A DNA stretch of 8,109 nt from Cyanobacteria bacterium UBA11153 (GTDB lineage Bacteria; Cyanobacteriota; Cyanobacteriia; Cyanobacteriales; Coleofasciculaceae): NCBI GenBank assembly GCA_003511885.1, contig DOIX01000265.1:1-8109 (forward strand), given 5' to 3'. The translations under genes and the position numbers were made by a program. Position 1 is the stretch's first letter. Every line of letters begins with the position of its first letter. This document shows, one piece after another, positions 1 to 4,816 of the stretch. The notes beneath the pieces are model-generated. The model was not told where the DNA came from. It made no database searches and was given only the letters and a program-made list of their open reading frames with translations.

Positions 1-1
1 C

Positions 2-26
2 CAAATTAAATGCGTAGCAGCTTATC
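2..26 (+). repeat. Dispersed repeat, copy 1, left window edge
   Basis: Positions 6-25 read TTAAATGCGTAGCAGCTTAT. The identical 20 bases occur as the reverse complement at the other end of the window (8090-8109). A longer 25-base version matches 1959-1983 with two mismatches. The copies lie between genes and are not part of a tandem array. I read it as a dispersed intergenic repeat; its function is unknown. Confidence 0.7.
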
Positions 27-150
27 TACCTCGGCTCCTTAACCTCTAGAATAGAATAAAACCCTTTAACGGTTGAATTATAAAAATTCTTGATTAAAGA
101 TGTTAACATTTCCGTTGCAAGAGCGTGACTAAACGGTAGGCAGTTGAATA

Positions 151-369
151 GTGATTCGATGGAAATTGGCTGTTTTAATGGCTGAACGGAATATCAGCAA
201 TAAAGAGCTTGCTGTGTTAATTGGCATGAATCCTAAGTCTGTCTCTCGGCTTAAGGTACGTCGCCGCTTGACCAGAATTGATGAATCGACTCTGAATGCT
301 CTTTGTCAAGCACTACAGTGTCAGCCTGGAGACTTGATGGTTTATGAAGAGGATCTTCCCGATCCTTGA
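151..369 (+). CDS. Small Cro/C1-type (XRE family) HTH regulator, 72 aa
   Basis: This is a small DNA-binding protein that is almost entirely one helix-turn-helix domain. Residues about 5-66 follow the Cro/C1 pattern of the HTH_26 type: an opening helix (WKLAVLMAERN), then NKELAVLIGMNPKSVSRLK as the helix-turn-helix with polar and basic positions on the recognition helix, then a basic RRR segment, and a closing helix with LNALCQALQCQPGDLM, typical of this family. No second domain or membrane segment is present. The start is GTG; a weak purine stretch (GGTAGG, 135-140) lies upstream and no in-frame ATG would keep the first helix. Such proteins act as repressors or as antitoxin-like regulators, but no toxin gene is adjacent: the neighbour is a tRNA on the other strand. 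The target is unknown. A 10-bp palindrome at 100-109 could be an autoregulatory operator (inference). Confidence 0.85.
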   Translation: MIRWKLAVLMAERNISNKELAVLIGMNPKSVSRLKVRRRLTRIDESTLNALCQALQCQPGDLMVYEEDLPDP

Positions 370-410
370 TTAAACCAACTCAAATGTTATAAATTTCGGC
401 ATTTTCTGTC

Positions 411-445
411 AAACGATATGAATATAATATCGTTTATTTTTTATT
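411..445 (+). terminator. Putative intrinsic terminator after the HTH gene
   Basis: A perfect 9-bp stem (AAACGATAT at 411-419 with ATATCGTTT at 427-435) closes a 7-nt loop and is followed at once by ATTTTTTATTT. It lies about 40 bases after the HTH stop codon. The stem is A/T-rich, so it would be weaker than a textbook terminator, but position and T-tract fit. Confidence 0.45.
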
Positions 446-587
446 TAGGAAACTGTCATGAAAATCACGATTATTTTAGGATTTAGGTATCTAAAATGAT
501 TGACATTGACCTCTAGTCTTTTTCAAGCCAGAATAAGTCAATAATTTCAAATCCTCATGTACGATGGGTTTGGATCTTTTTGGGGAA

Positions 588-672
588 CGGAGAGAGAGGG
601 ATTCGAACCCTCGTTAGCTTGCGCTAAACAGCATTTCCAGTGCTGCGCCTTCAACCACTCGGCCATCTCTCC
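588..672 (-). tRNA. tRNA-Ser (anticodon GGA)
   Basis: Read on the minus strand, the 85-nt RNA has a 7-bp acceptor stem (GGAGAGA with TCTCTCC), discriminator G, a D arm with the GTGG run, and an anticodon stem CAGCA/TGCTG around the loop CTGGAAA, giving anticodon GGA for UCC and UCU codons. The long variable arm (TTAGC, GCAA tetraloop, GCTAA) is the class II feature of tRNA-Ser. The T arm is GAGGG-TTCGAAT-CCCTC. The 3' CCA is not encoded; TTCC follows the discriminator base, so CCA must be added after transcription. A good extended -10 element lies about 57 bases upstream on the same strand, inside the gap before the ferredoxin gene. Confidence 0.97.
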
Positions 673-681
673 AGGGAGTTA

Positions 682-702
682 GGGGATTATGGAATGGGGA
701 AA
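682..702. repeat. Degenerate heptamer repeat (GGGGATT family)
   Basis: Three consecutive 7-base units (GGGGATT, ATGGAAT, GGGGAAA) lie between the tRNA 5' end and its putative promoter, so they would be transcribed as leader of the tRNA precursor. They belong to the same sequence family as the units at 1314-1334, 1989-2002 and 6220-6239. Confidence 0.4.
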
Positions 703-728
703 GTCTTAACTTCACCACACCAGATCTG

Positions 729-736
729 ATTATACA
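729..736 (-). promoter_or_regulatory. Extended -10 element for tRNA-Ser
   Basis: On the minus strand these bases read TGTATAAT, a perfect extended -10 box. Transcription would begin near 722 and give a leader of about 50 nt before the mature tRNA end at 672. No strong -35 hexamer is seen 16-18 bases further upstream; the TG extension may compensate. It lies only 9 bases before the ferredoxin start codon on the other strand. Confidence 0.45.
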
Positions 737-744
737 CTAAAAGG

Positions 745-1113
745 ATGACTAAAAACTACAAAATTAAAATTCGCGATCGCCAAATTGGTACCGACTACAC
801 CCTGGAAGTACCAGAGAATCGCTACATCCTCCACTCTGTGGAGCATCAAGGGGTTAATCTGCCCTTTTCTTGTCGCAATGGCGCTTGCACTGCCTGTGCT
901 GTCAGGGTACTCTCTGGGGAAATCTACCAACCCGAAGCCATGGGATTGTCTCCCGACTTGCGCGATCGAGGTTATGCTCTTTTATGTGTAAGCTACCCTC
1001 GTTCAGACTTGGAAGTCGAGACTCAGGATGAAGATGAAGTTTACGAGCTTCAGTTTGGTCGTTATTTTGCTAAAGGCAAAATTCGATTCGGATTACCCCT
1101 CGATGAGGATTAA
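745..1113 (+). CDS. Plant-type [2Fe-2S] ferredoxin with C-terminal extension (FdC2-like), 122 aa
   Basis: This is a soluble one-electron carrier with a plant-type [2Fe-2S] cluster. The ligands are visible as C43, C48, C51 (motif CRNGACTAC) and C81. The beta-grasp fold is suggested by the N-terminal YKIKIRDRQIGTDYTLEVPE strands and the acidic DLEVETQDEDEVYEL after the last ligand. Photosynthetic ferredoxin PetF is about 97-99 aa. This one runs about 23 residues further and ends in LQFGRYFAKGKIRFGLPLDED, a tail I associate with the FdC2 group of cyanobacteria and plants (family recall). FdC2 proteins are thought to serve partners other than the main photosynthetic chain. The ATG at 745 fits the family N-terminus; AAAGG directly abuts it, too close to be a normal ribosome binding site. 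No clear plus-strand promoter is seen. From memory, a 122-aa ferredoxin gene (sll1382) lies beside an inositol monophosphatase gene in Synechocystis, as it nearly does here. Confidence 0.93.
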   Translation: MTKNYKIKIRDRQIGTDYTLEVPENRYILHSVEHQGVNLPFSCRNGACTACAVRVLSGEIYQPEAMGLSPDLRDRGYALLCVSYPRSDLEVETQDEDEVYELQFGRYFAKGKIRFGLPLDED

Positions 1114-1198
1114 TCAAGTCGGTAGTCAACGACAAAGCTGACGGCTATGAATACCAACCCTAAAAACTCCGATTCGCTATCGCTCAATTTTAATACTG

Positions 1199-1253
1199 GC
1201 GGCAATTCCCTCTCACTAACCCGCTTCGGGTATAACGGGAGTCCCCTTGCCGC
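1199..1253 (+). repeat. Inverted repeat between ferredoxin and nuclease genes
   Basis: GCGGCAA (1199-1205) pairs perfectly with TTGCCGC (1247-1253). The enclosed segment holds a smaller CCCG-CTT-CGGG hairpin at 1220-1230 and a run of C and G triplets. No T-tract follows, so it is not a standard terminator. The G/C-rich palindromic style resembles the dispersed hairpin repeats at the right end of the window. Confidence 0.4.
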
Positions 1254-1280
1254 ATCCAAGATGGAGAAGAAAGGCAAGAG

Positions 1281-1877
1281 GTGAAAGGAAAAAGTAAACG
1301 CTTCCAGATAACTCCCCATTCCCTATTCCCCATTCTCTGGCTCTGGAAATTCAGCCTTATCTGCTCCTGTCTTCTATTGATAGTGGGCTGCCAACCTAGT
1401 AATGTATCGCCCGGTAATCCCGTACAAGTACAAAGGGTAGTCAGCGGACAAACCCTAGAAGTATTAAATCAAAAAGGGGGAACAGCTTTAATTGCACGAG
1501 TCCGATTAATTGGGGTTGAAGCACCAGATATCAAACAACAACCTTGGGGAGAAGCCGCCAAAAACCGCATTGAGGAAACAATTGGTGAATTCATGGGAGA
1601 GAAATTCGTCTTCAAACCTGTTTTCCTAGAATTTGATGTCCAGCGCCAAGATAGCTTTGGTCGCTGGTTAGCTTATGTTTGGTATAACGGCGTATTGCTC
1701 AACGAAAAGTTGGTAAAAGAAGGGTATGCCCTAGCTGCAGTAAGATCGCCTAATCATAAATATAGCGATCGCGTAGTTCAAGCTCAGGAATATGCCAGAA
1801 TTATGGGCTACGGAATTTGGAATCCAGATAAACCCATGCGCTTAACTCCCGCAGAATTTCGTCGTCGAAATCCTTAA
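1281..1877 (+). CDS. Thermonuclease (SNase) family lipoprotein, 198 aa
   Basis: This is a staphylococcal nuclease-like protein, expected to act outside the cytoplasm. Residues 19-36 are hydrophobic and end in a lipobox (IVGC, lipidated Cys37), so it is probably a membrane-anchored periplasmic lipoprotein. The SNase domain covers about 48-182: VSGQTLEV, ARVRLIGVEAPD, QRQDSFGRWLAYVWYNG and LLNEKLVKEGYA. Both catalytic arginines can be placed (R75 as Arg35, R128 as Arg87 of the Staphylococcus enzyme). The acidic residues differ: Q57 sits where Ca ligand Asp21 is expected, E80 replaces Asp40 and D83 replaces Glu43. Catalysis may therefore be altered; part of this may be usual in cyanobacterial members. 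The start is GTG 1281, the only start codon before the signal peptide; no ATG is in frame. A purine run (GGAGAAGAAAGGCAAGAG) precedes it. Three tandem heptamers encode residues 12-18. The likely role is DNA or RNA degradation at the cell envelope (inference). Confidence 0.85.
   Translation: MKGKSKRFQITPHSLFPILWLWKFSLICSCLLLIVGCQPSNVSPGNPVQVQRVVSGQTLEVLNQKGGTALIARVRLIGVEAPDIKQQPWGEAAKNRIEETIGEFMGEKFVFKPVFLEFDVQRQDSFGRWLAYVWYNGVLLNEKLVKEGYALAAVRSPNHKYSDRVVQAQEYARIMGYGIWNPDKPMRLTPAEFRRRNP
1314..1334 (+). repeat. Three tandem heptamers inside the nuclease coding sequence
   Basis: The units are CCCCATT, CCCTATT and CCCCATT, 21 bases in all and exactly codons 12-18 (PHSLFPI) of the nuclease. They are the reverse complement of the GGGGAAT-type heptamers found in the gaps of this window. 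The number of bases is divisible by three, so the reading frame is kept. Confidence 0.7.
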
Positions 1878-1920
1878 GAGCGAGTGGCACAGCGGATAAG
1901 CTGTGGCGCAATATGGCATT

Positions 1921-1953
1921 GGGGGTGTGGGGTGTGGGTTTTTTGGTGTGGGG
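1921..1953 (+). repeat. G-rich GGGGTGT repeat
   Basis: The plus strand has G-tracts of 5, 4, 3 and 4 bases separated by TGT, TGT and an 11-base T-rich spacer. The first units are heptameric (GGGGTGT). It lies 44 bases after the nuclease stop codon. The tract pattern could fold into a G-quadruplex in single-stranded DNA or RNA, but the long third loop makes this uncertain. Confidence 0.5.
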
Positions 1954-1958
1954 ATGTA

Positions 1959-1983
1959 CAAATTAAATGGATAGCAGCTTATC
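1959..1983 (+). repeat. Dispersed repeat, copy 2
   Basis: This 25-base stretch matches positions 2-26 at 23 of 25 bases (the differences are CG to GA in the middle) and is in the same orientation. It lies between the G-rich repeat and the GGGGAAT heptamers. Confidence 0.7.
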
Positions 1984-1988
1984 AGGAT

Positions 1989-2002
1989 GGGGAATGGGGA
2001 AT
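1989..2002. repeat. GGGGAAT tandem heptamers
   Basis: Two perfect GGGGAAT units are followed by a degenerate AGGAAAA. They are the same family as the units at 1314-1334 (opposite strand) and 6220-6239. Confidence 0.55.
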
Positions 2003-2019
2003 AGGAAAATTTTTATCAG

Positions 2020-2058
2020 TCATGGCTCATGAGCCATGAGCCATTAACCATTAGCCAT
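2020..2058 (+). repeat. 20-bp palindrome merging into four GAGCCAT-type heptamers
   Basis: TCATGGCTCATGAGCCATGA (2020-2039) is a perfect 20-bp palindrome. From 2031 the sequence continues as four 7-base units: GAGCCAT, GAGCCAT, TAACCAT and TAGCCAT. The array ends 10 bases before the ATG of the inositol monophosphatase gene and so occupies the place where a ribosome binding site would be expected. A hairpin here could influence translation of that gene (inference). Confidence 0.7.
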
Positions 2059-2068
2059 AAGCAGACAA

Positions 2069-2887
2069 ATGACAAGCAACCAACAACTCCAAATCTTGCT
2101 GGATATTGCCACTGAAGCAGTAATGGCAGCGGGTGCGATCGTACAATCCTATTGGGGTAAATTGGATGAAATAGAAGAAAAAGGTCGTCCTGGTGACTTA
2201 GTAACGATTGCCGATAAAGAGGCAGAAGTGGAAATCCTCAAAGTTTTACACCGTCATGTTCCCGATCATGGCATCCTTGCAGAAGAATCTGGTCTAATCG
2301 GAAACAAGCAGAGCCATTACCTCTGGGCGATTGACCCACTGGATGGCACGACCAATTATGCCCATCAGTATCCAATGTCAACCATTTCTGTTGGGTTATT
2401 AATTGCAGGAATACCTCAAGTAGGAGCCATTTATAATCCCTTTCGCCATGAATTATTTCGAGCAGCTAGGGGTTTGGGAGCAAGCTGCAATCGACGACAA
2501 ATTCGAGTTTCTCGTACCCCCGACTTGAGTAAAAGTCTGCTAGTTACAGGTTTTGCCTACGATCGCAGAGAAACATCAGATAATAATTATGCCGAATTCT
2601 GTCACCTCACTCACTTAACTCAAGGAGTCCGCCGGAGCGGGGCAGCATCCCTAGATTTAACAGATGTAGCCTGCGGCAGACTAGATGGTTACTGGGAAAG
2701 AGGGATCAAATCTTGGGATATTGCCGCTGGAGTGGTATTAGTAGAAGAAGCTGGGGGCAAAGTCACCGCTTATGATGGCAGTCCCCTGGAAATAGACTCT
2801 GGTCGGATTTTAGCAACTAATGGTTACCTTCACGACCAACTTAGTCAGGAACTTTTGCGGACTCCGCCCCTGTCGAGTTGGAAATAA
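2069..2887 (+). CDS. suhB: Inositol monophosphatase family protein (SuhB-type), 272 aa
   Basis: This is a Mg-dependent, Li-sensitive type phosphatase that hydrolyses inositol 1-phosphate or related sugar phosphates in the cytoplasm. The length and order of motifs are normal for the family. The signature sites are complete: D49 in TIADKEAE, E72 and E73 in AEESG, WAIDPLDGTTNYAH with D89, D92, G93 and T94, and WDIAAGVVLVEEAGG with D217. These supply the two or three metal sites, so it should be active. The substrate cannot be fixed from sequence: cyanobacterial relatives may act on inositol phosphate, and related groups act on histidinol phosphate or PAP. The ATG at 2069 gives the usual N-terminus, but no Shine-Dalgarno is visible because a heptamer array ends 10 bases upstream. 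The gene lies between the ferredoxin/nuclease genes and a J-domain gene, an order partly recalled from Synechocystis (sll1383). No terminator is visible downstream. Confidence 0.93.
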   Translation: MTSNQQLQILLDIATEAVMAAGAIVQSYWGKLDEIEEKGRPGDLVTIADKEAEVEILKVLHRHVPDHGILAEESGLIGNKQSHYLWAIDPLDGTTNYAHQYPMSTISVGLLIAGIPQVGAIYNPFRHELFRAARGLGASCNRRQIRVSRTPDLSKSLLVTGFAYDRRETSDNNYAEFCHLTHLTQGVRRSGAASLDLTDVACGRLDGYWERGIKSWDIAAGVVLVEEAGGKVTAYDGSPLEIDSGRILATNGYLHDQLSQELLRTPPLSSWK

Positions 2888-2959
2888 TAGTGGAAAATAG
2901 GAGTGGCTACTAATATCATGTCCAGAAACCATTGATTTTACAGCTTTCTGCTCGATCCA

Positions 2960-2980
2960 ATAGCCCATAGCCCCTAGTCC
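2960..2980 (+). repeat. ATAGCCC tandem heptamers
   Basis: Three units: ATAGCCC, ATAGCCC and CTAGTCC. They lie about 75 bases after the inositol monophosphatase stop codon and are a different sequence class from the GGGGAAT family, though with the same 7-base period. Confidence 0.5.
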
Positions 2981-3120
2981 CTTGCTATATAACCCATCCT
3001 CCCTCCCCTTTGTCACCCAAATCTACCGGGAAAATCAATTTAGCTAAGATAGTAACAAGGATTATCTGCTCCGAAAAACCTACCCAAGGCTAGACATAAC
3101 TGGCTATTTGTGGACAAGTC

Positions 3121-3351
3121 GGAGCCTGCAGCCAGGAATGGCTACGTTGATTTGGTGATGACACCTACAAGTGAACGCCAGCTTGTAGCACTGTCGATGT
3201 GCCAAAAGGTAAATACAAAGGGAATTTTACAGGAAGAGTTTGTCCAATGTCCCATGGTTATGGTGAGTTTATTATAGATAAAAAGAGGAGGTCAATTAAG
3301 TTGGATTATTGCACGCCAGTTCATCGAAAGGATGGATACGCCTATAGTTGA
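3121..3351 (+). pseudogene. Decayed C-terminal fragment resembling IscB / RRXRR-HNH proteins
   Basis: In the frame ending at TGA 3349-3351 the last 55 or so codons read like the end of a real protein: VDVPKGKYKGNFTGRV (about 3193-3240), a strand with GEFIIDKK, then SIKLDYCTPVHRKDGYAYS. I recognise the pattern of a small beta-rich C-terminal domain ending in YC.P.HR.DGY.Y from IscB-type (RRXRR plus HNH) transposon-encoded nucleases, which are common in cyanobacteria. The fragment is not a complete gene. The same frame has stops at 3091, 3148 and 3172, and no RRXRR or HNH region precedes it. An adjacent frame is open from 3056 to 3277 and contains LPKARHNW, weakly like the LPK.HW segment that precedes this domain in IscB, which would imply a frameshift. 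A GTG at 3199 could start a 50-aa peptide, but no ribosome binding site supports it. The identification rests on memory of the family; an unrelated small gene remnant is possible. Confidence 0.4.
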
Positions 3352-3365
3352 TAGTTGACAGTTGA
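3345..3365 (+). repeat. TAGTTGA tandem heptamers
   Basis: Three consecutive units: TAGTTGA, TAGTTGA and CAGTTGA. The first unit overlaps the stop codon of the IscB-like remnant. The array is inverted relative to 3432-3466 and can pair with it. It is followed at 3365 by GATAAGCTGC (3364-3374 region), a partial match to the dispersed repeat seen at the window edges. Confidence 0.65.
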
Positions 3366-3431
3366 TAAGCTGCGGAATCGAGCGCTTTTAGTTAATTGCT
3401 GTCAAGGTTTCCTACTTATACAGCAAGCCCT

Positions 3432-3466
3432 AACTATCCACTATCAACTATCCACTATCAACTAAT
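3432..3466 (+). repeat. Five alternating AACTATC / CACTATC heptamers
   Basis: The five 7-base units alternate between AACTATC and CACTATC, the last being degenerate (AACTAAT). CTATCAACTAT at 3441-3451 is the exact reverse complement of ATAGTTGATAG at 3344-3354. The two arrays could form an imperfect stem around a loop of some 70-90 bases. Confidence 0.7.
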
Positions 3467-3585
3467 AATTACCCTCATAGTCAGAAATGGGGAGATTTGT
3501 CTAGTTTTACAGTTACAGTTTATTAGCCCCCAATCTGAGACAGCTTACCCACAATTATTTTGGTACAGAAATTGGACAGCACCCT

Positions 3586-4590
3586 ATGTCTTTTCAAATC
3601 GAACGCGGACTATTCAAATTTGATTTCACCGACTATCACGCCATTTTAGGCGTGCCAGTTGATGCGGATGCGAAAGAAGTCCGCAAACAGTATCTCAAGA
3701 TTGCTCGTCTTCTCCATCCTGATAGTTCCAAATCTAGCAACGAATCTGATAAACAACTTGCCAATTCTTTATTAACTAAATTAGTCAATCCTGCCTACGA
3801 ACAGCTATCGCGTAGTAATCGCGAATATATGGTTAGTTTAGGACATTTGGGTAAGCGGATGAGCGCGGAAGGCGGGAAAGTAGCAATTTCTAGCGAACCA
3901 GCCAAACAATTGGCTAAATCTGGTGCTAATTTTGAATCTTTTTACAAAAATACATTAAAAAAATTGGCATCCACTCAATACGAATCCCTCCCTCTAGTTT
4001 CAGATAAAATTGCGGAAATTAGTGAATTAAATCTAGTTTACCTGATGTTAAAAGGTAAAAGCGGTCAAGCCAGTCCAGTCAAATCTGTCAGAGCTACAGG
4101 TAATCTTGAGACAAAACCACCAACACCAGGCAATCCCCAAACTCCTACTAATCCTGCAAGTAATCATCCTCAGCCAACAGCTAGTAAGCCGGGAGTACCG
4201 AACACTTCTAGTGAAGTATCTAGGGCAGATACATATATCAATCGAGCCGAAGGATATATGGAAAAGAAAAATTTTGCTGGAGCAGTTTTAGAGTTGCGAG
4301 AAGCTCTCAAACTAGATCAAACTAATAGTAAATGTCATAGTTTGTTAGGAACTGCTTACTTGCAGCAAAAACAAGTATCAATGGCAAGAGTTCATATTAA
4401 TAAAGCCTTGGAATTAAATCCCAAGGACGAATTAGCCTTAAAGTGCAAACAGTTTATTGACAAACAGAGTCAAGAATCTGGTAGCGATGGACAATCCAAG
4501 CATTCGTCTCAGTCTCAAAATAAATCATCAGGTCAATCCAGTAGCGGTGGTTTTTTGGGTGGTTTATTTGGGGGTGGAAAGAAGAAGTGA
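3586..4590 (+). CDS. J-domain (DnaJ-like) protein with TPR repeats, 334 aa
   Basis: This is a type III J-domain co-chaperone expected to stimulate an Hsp70 (DnaK) and bring it to a specific client. The J domain is at residues about 16-85 (DYHAILGVPVDADAKEVRKQYLKIARLLHPD) with the HPD tripeptide at 44-46 intact. It lacks the G/F region, zinc finger and DnaJ C-terminal domain of general DnaJ. Residues 86-160 are a basic, mostly helical stretch of unknown fold. Residues 177-205 are a Pro/Thr-rich linker. Two TPR motifs follow at about 213-246 and 247-280. The C-terminus (295-334) is Ser/Gln-rich and ends in GGFLGGLFGGGKKK, a Gly-rich tail. There is no signal peptide. No ribosome binding site is obvious at the ATG. 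From memory it matches the Sll1384-like J proteins that neighbour suhB in Synechocystis. The client is unknown; the TPRs suggest protein binding. Confidence 0.88.
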   Translation: MSFQIERGLFKFDFTDYHAILGVPVDADAKEVRKQYLKIARLLHPDSSKSSNESDKQLANSLLTKLVNPAYEQLSRSNREYMVSLGHLGKRMSAEGGKVAISSEPAKQLAKSGANFESFYKNTLKKLASTQYESLPLVSDKIAEISELNLVYLMLKGKSGQASPVKSVRATGNLETKPPTPGNPQTPTNPASNHPQPTASKPGVPNTSSEVSRADTYINRAEGYMEKKNFAGAVLELREALKLDQTNSKCHSLLGTAYLQQKQVSMARVHINKALELNPKDELALKCKQFIDKQSQESGSDGQSKHSSQSQNKSSGQSSSGGFLGGLFGGGKKK

Positions 4591-4816
4591 TCTGCTAGTA
4601 TAACACCGATTCAATCATCTCCAATCTCGGATTTATATTTGATAAAAGTTCGAGCCAGCAAAAGTCATGTATTCACCCATTTAGACAGAAAAATACTGAC
4701 TGTGAATTAGTTCTAAAGTTTTCAGATGTCCTAACCTACGAAAGCGATTGCTATAAATAAAACCTTCGCTTAAACAGTAGAGTTACGATCGTCTCAAATA
4801 TAAAATGGTATCAATA

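Larger units (their letters stand above)
2888..3585. other. 698-base gap: repeats and a gene remnant
   Basis: No intact gene is supported here. The stretch holds ATAGCCC-type heptamers (2960-2980), an open but startless region from about 3056, a decayed C-terminal fragment resembling IscB-type proteins (about 3121-3351), and two heptamer arrays of opposite orientation (3345-3365 and 3432-3466). The last 110 bases before the J-domain gene are A/T-rich and may hold its promoter; TTGTCT at 3498-3503 with TATTAG at 3521-3526 is only a weak match. Confidence 0.6.

Noticed and set aside
2810..3016. A 68-aa minus-strand open frame after suhB
   Set aside because: It overlaps the suhB C-terminus and the ATAGCCC repeats; no motif or initiation signal.
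3301..3351. A 16-codon ORF starting TTG after a strong AGGAGG
   Set aside because: The frame is the continuation of the IscB-like fragment (LDYCTPVHRKDGYAYS), so the AGGAGG is explained by Arg-Arg codons of that remnant and not by a new start.
3345..3466. Repeat arrays considered as a CRISPR
   Set aside because: Units are 7 bases in direct tandem with no spacers of regular length and no cas gene nearby.
3396..3623. A 75-aa plus-strand open frame just before the J-domain gene
   Set aside because: It reads through the AACTATC heptamers, has no domain, and overlaps the J-domain start in another frame.
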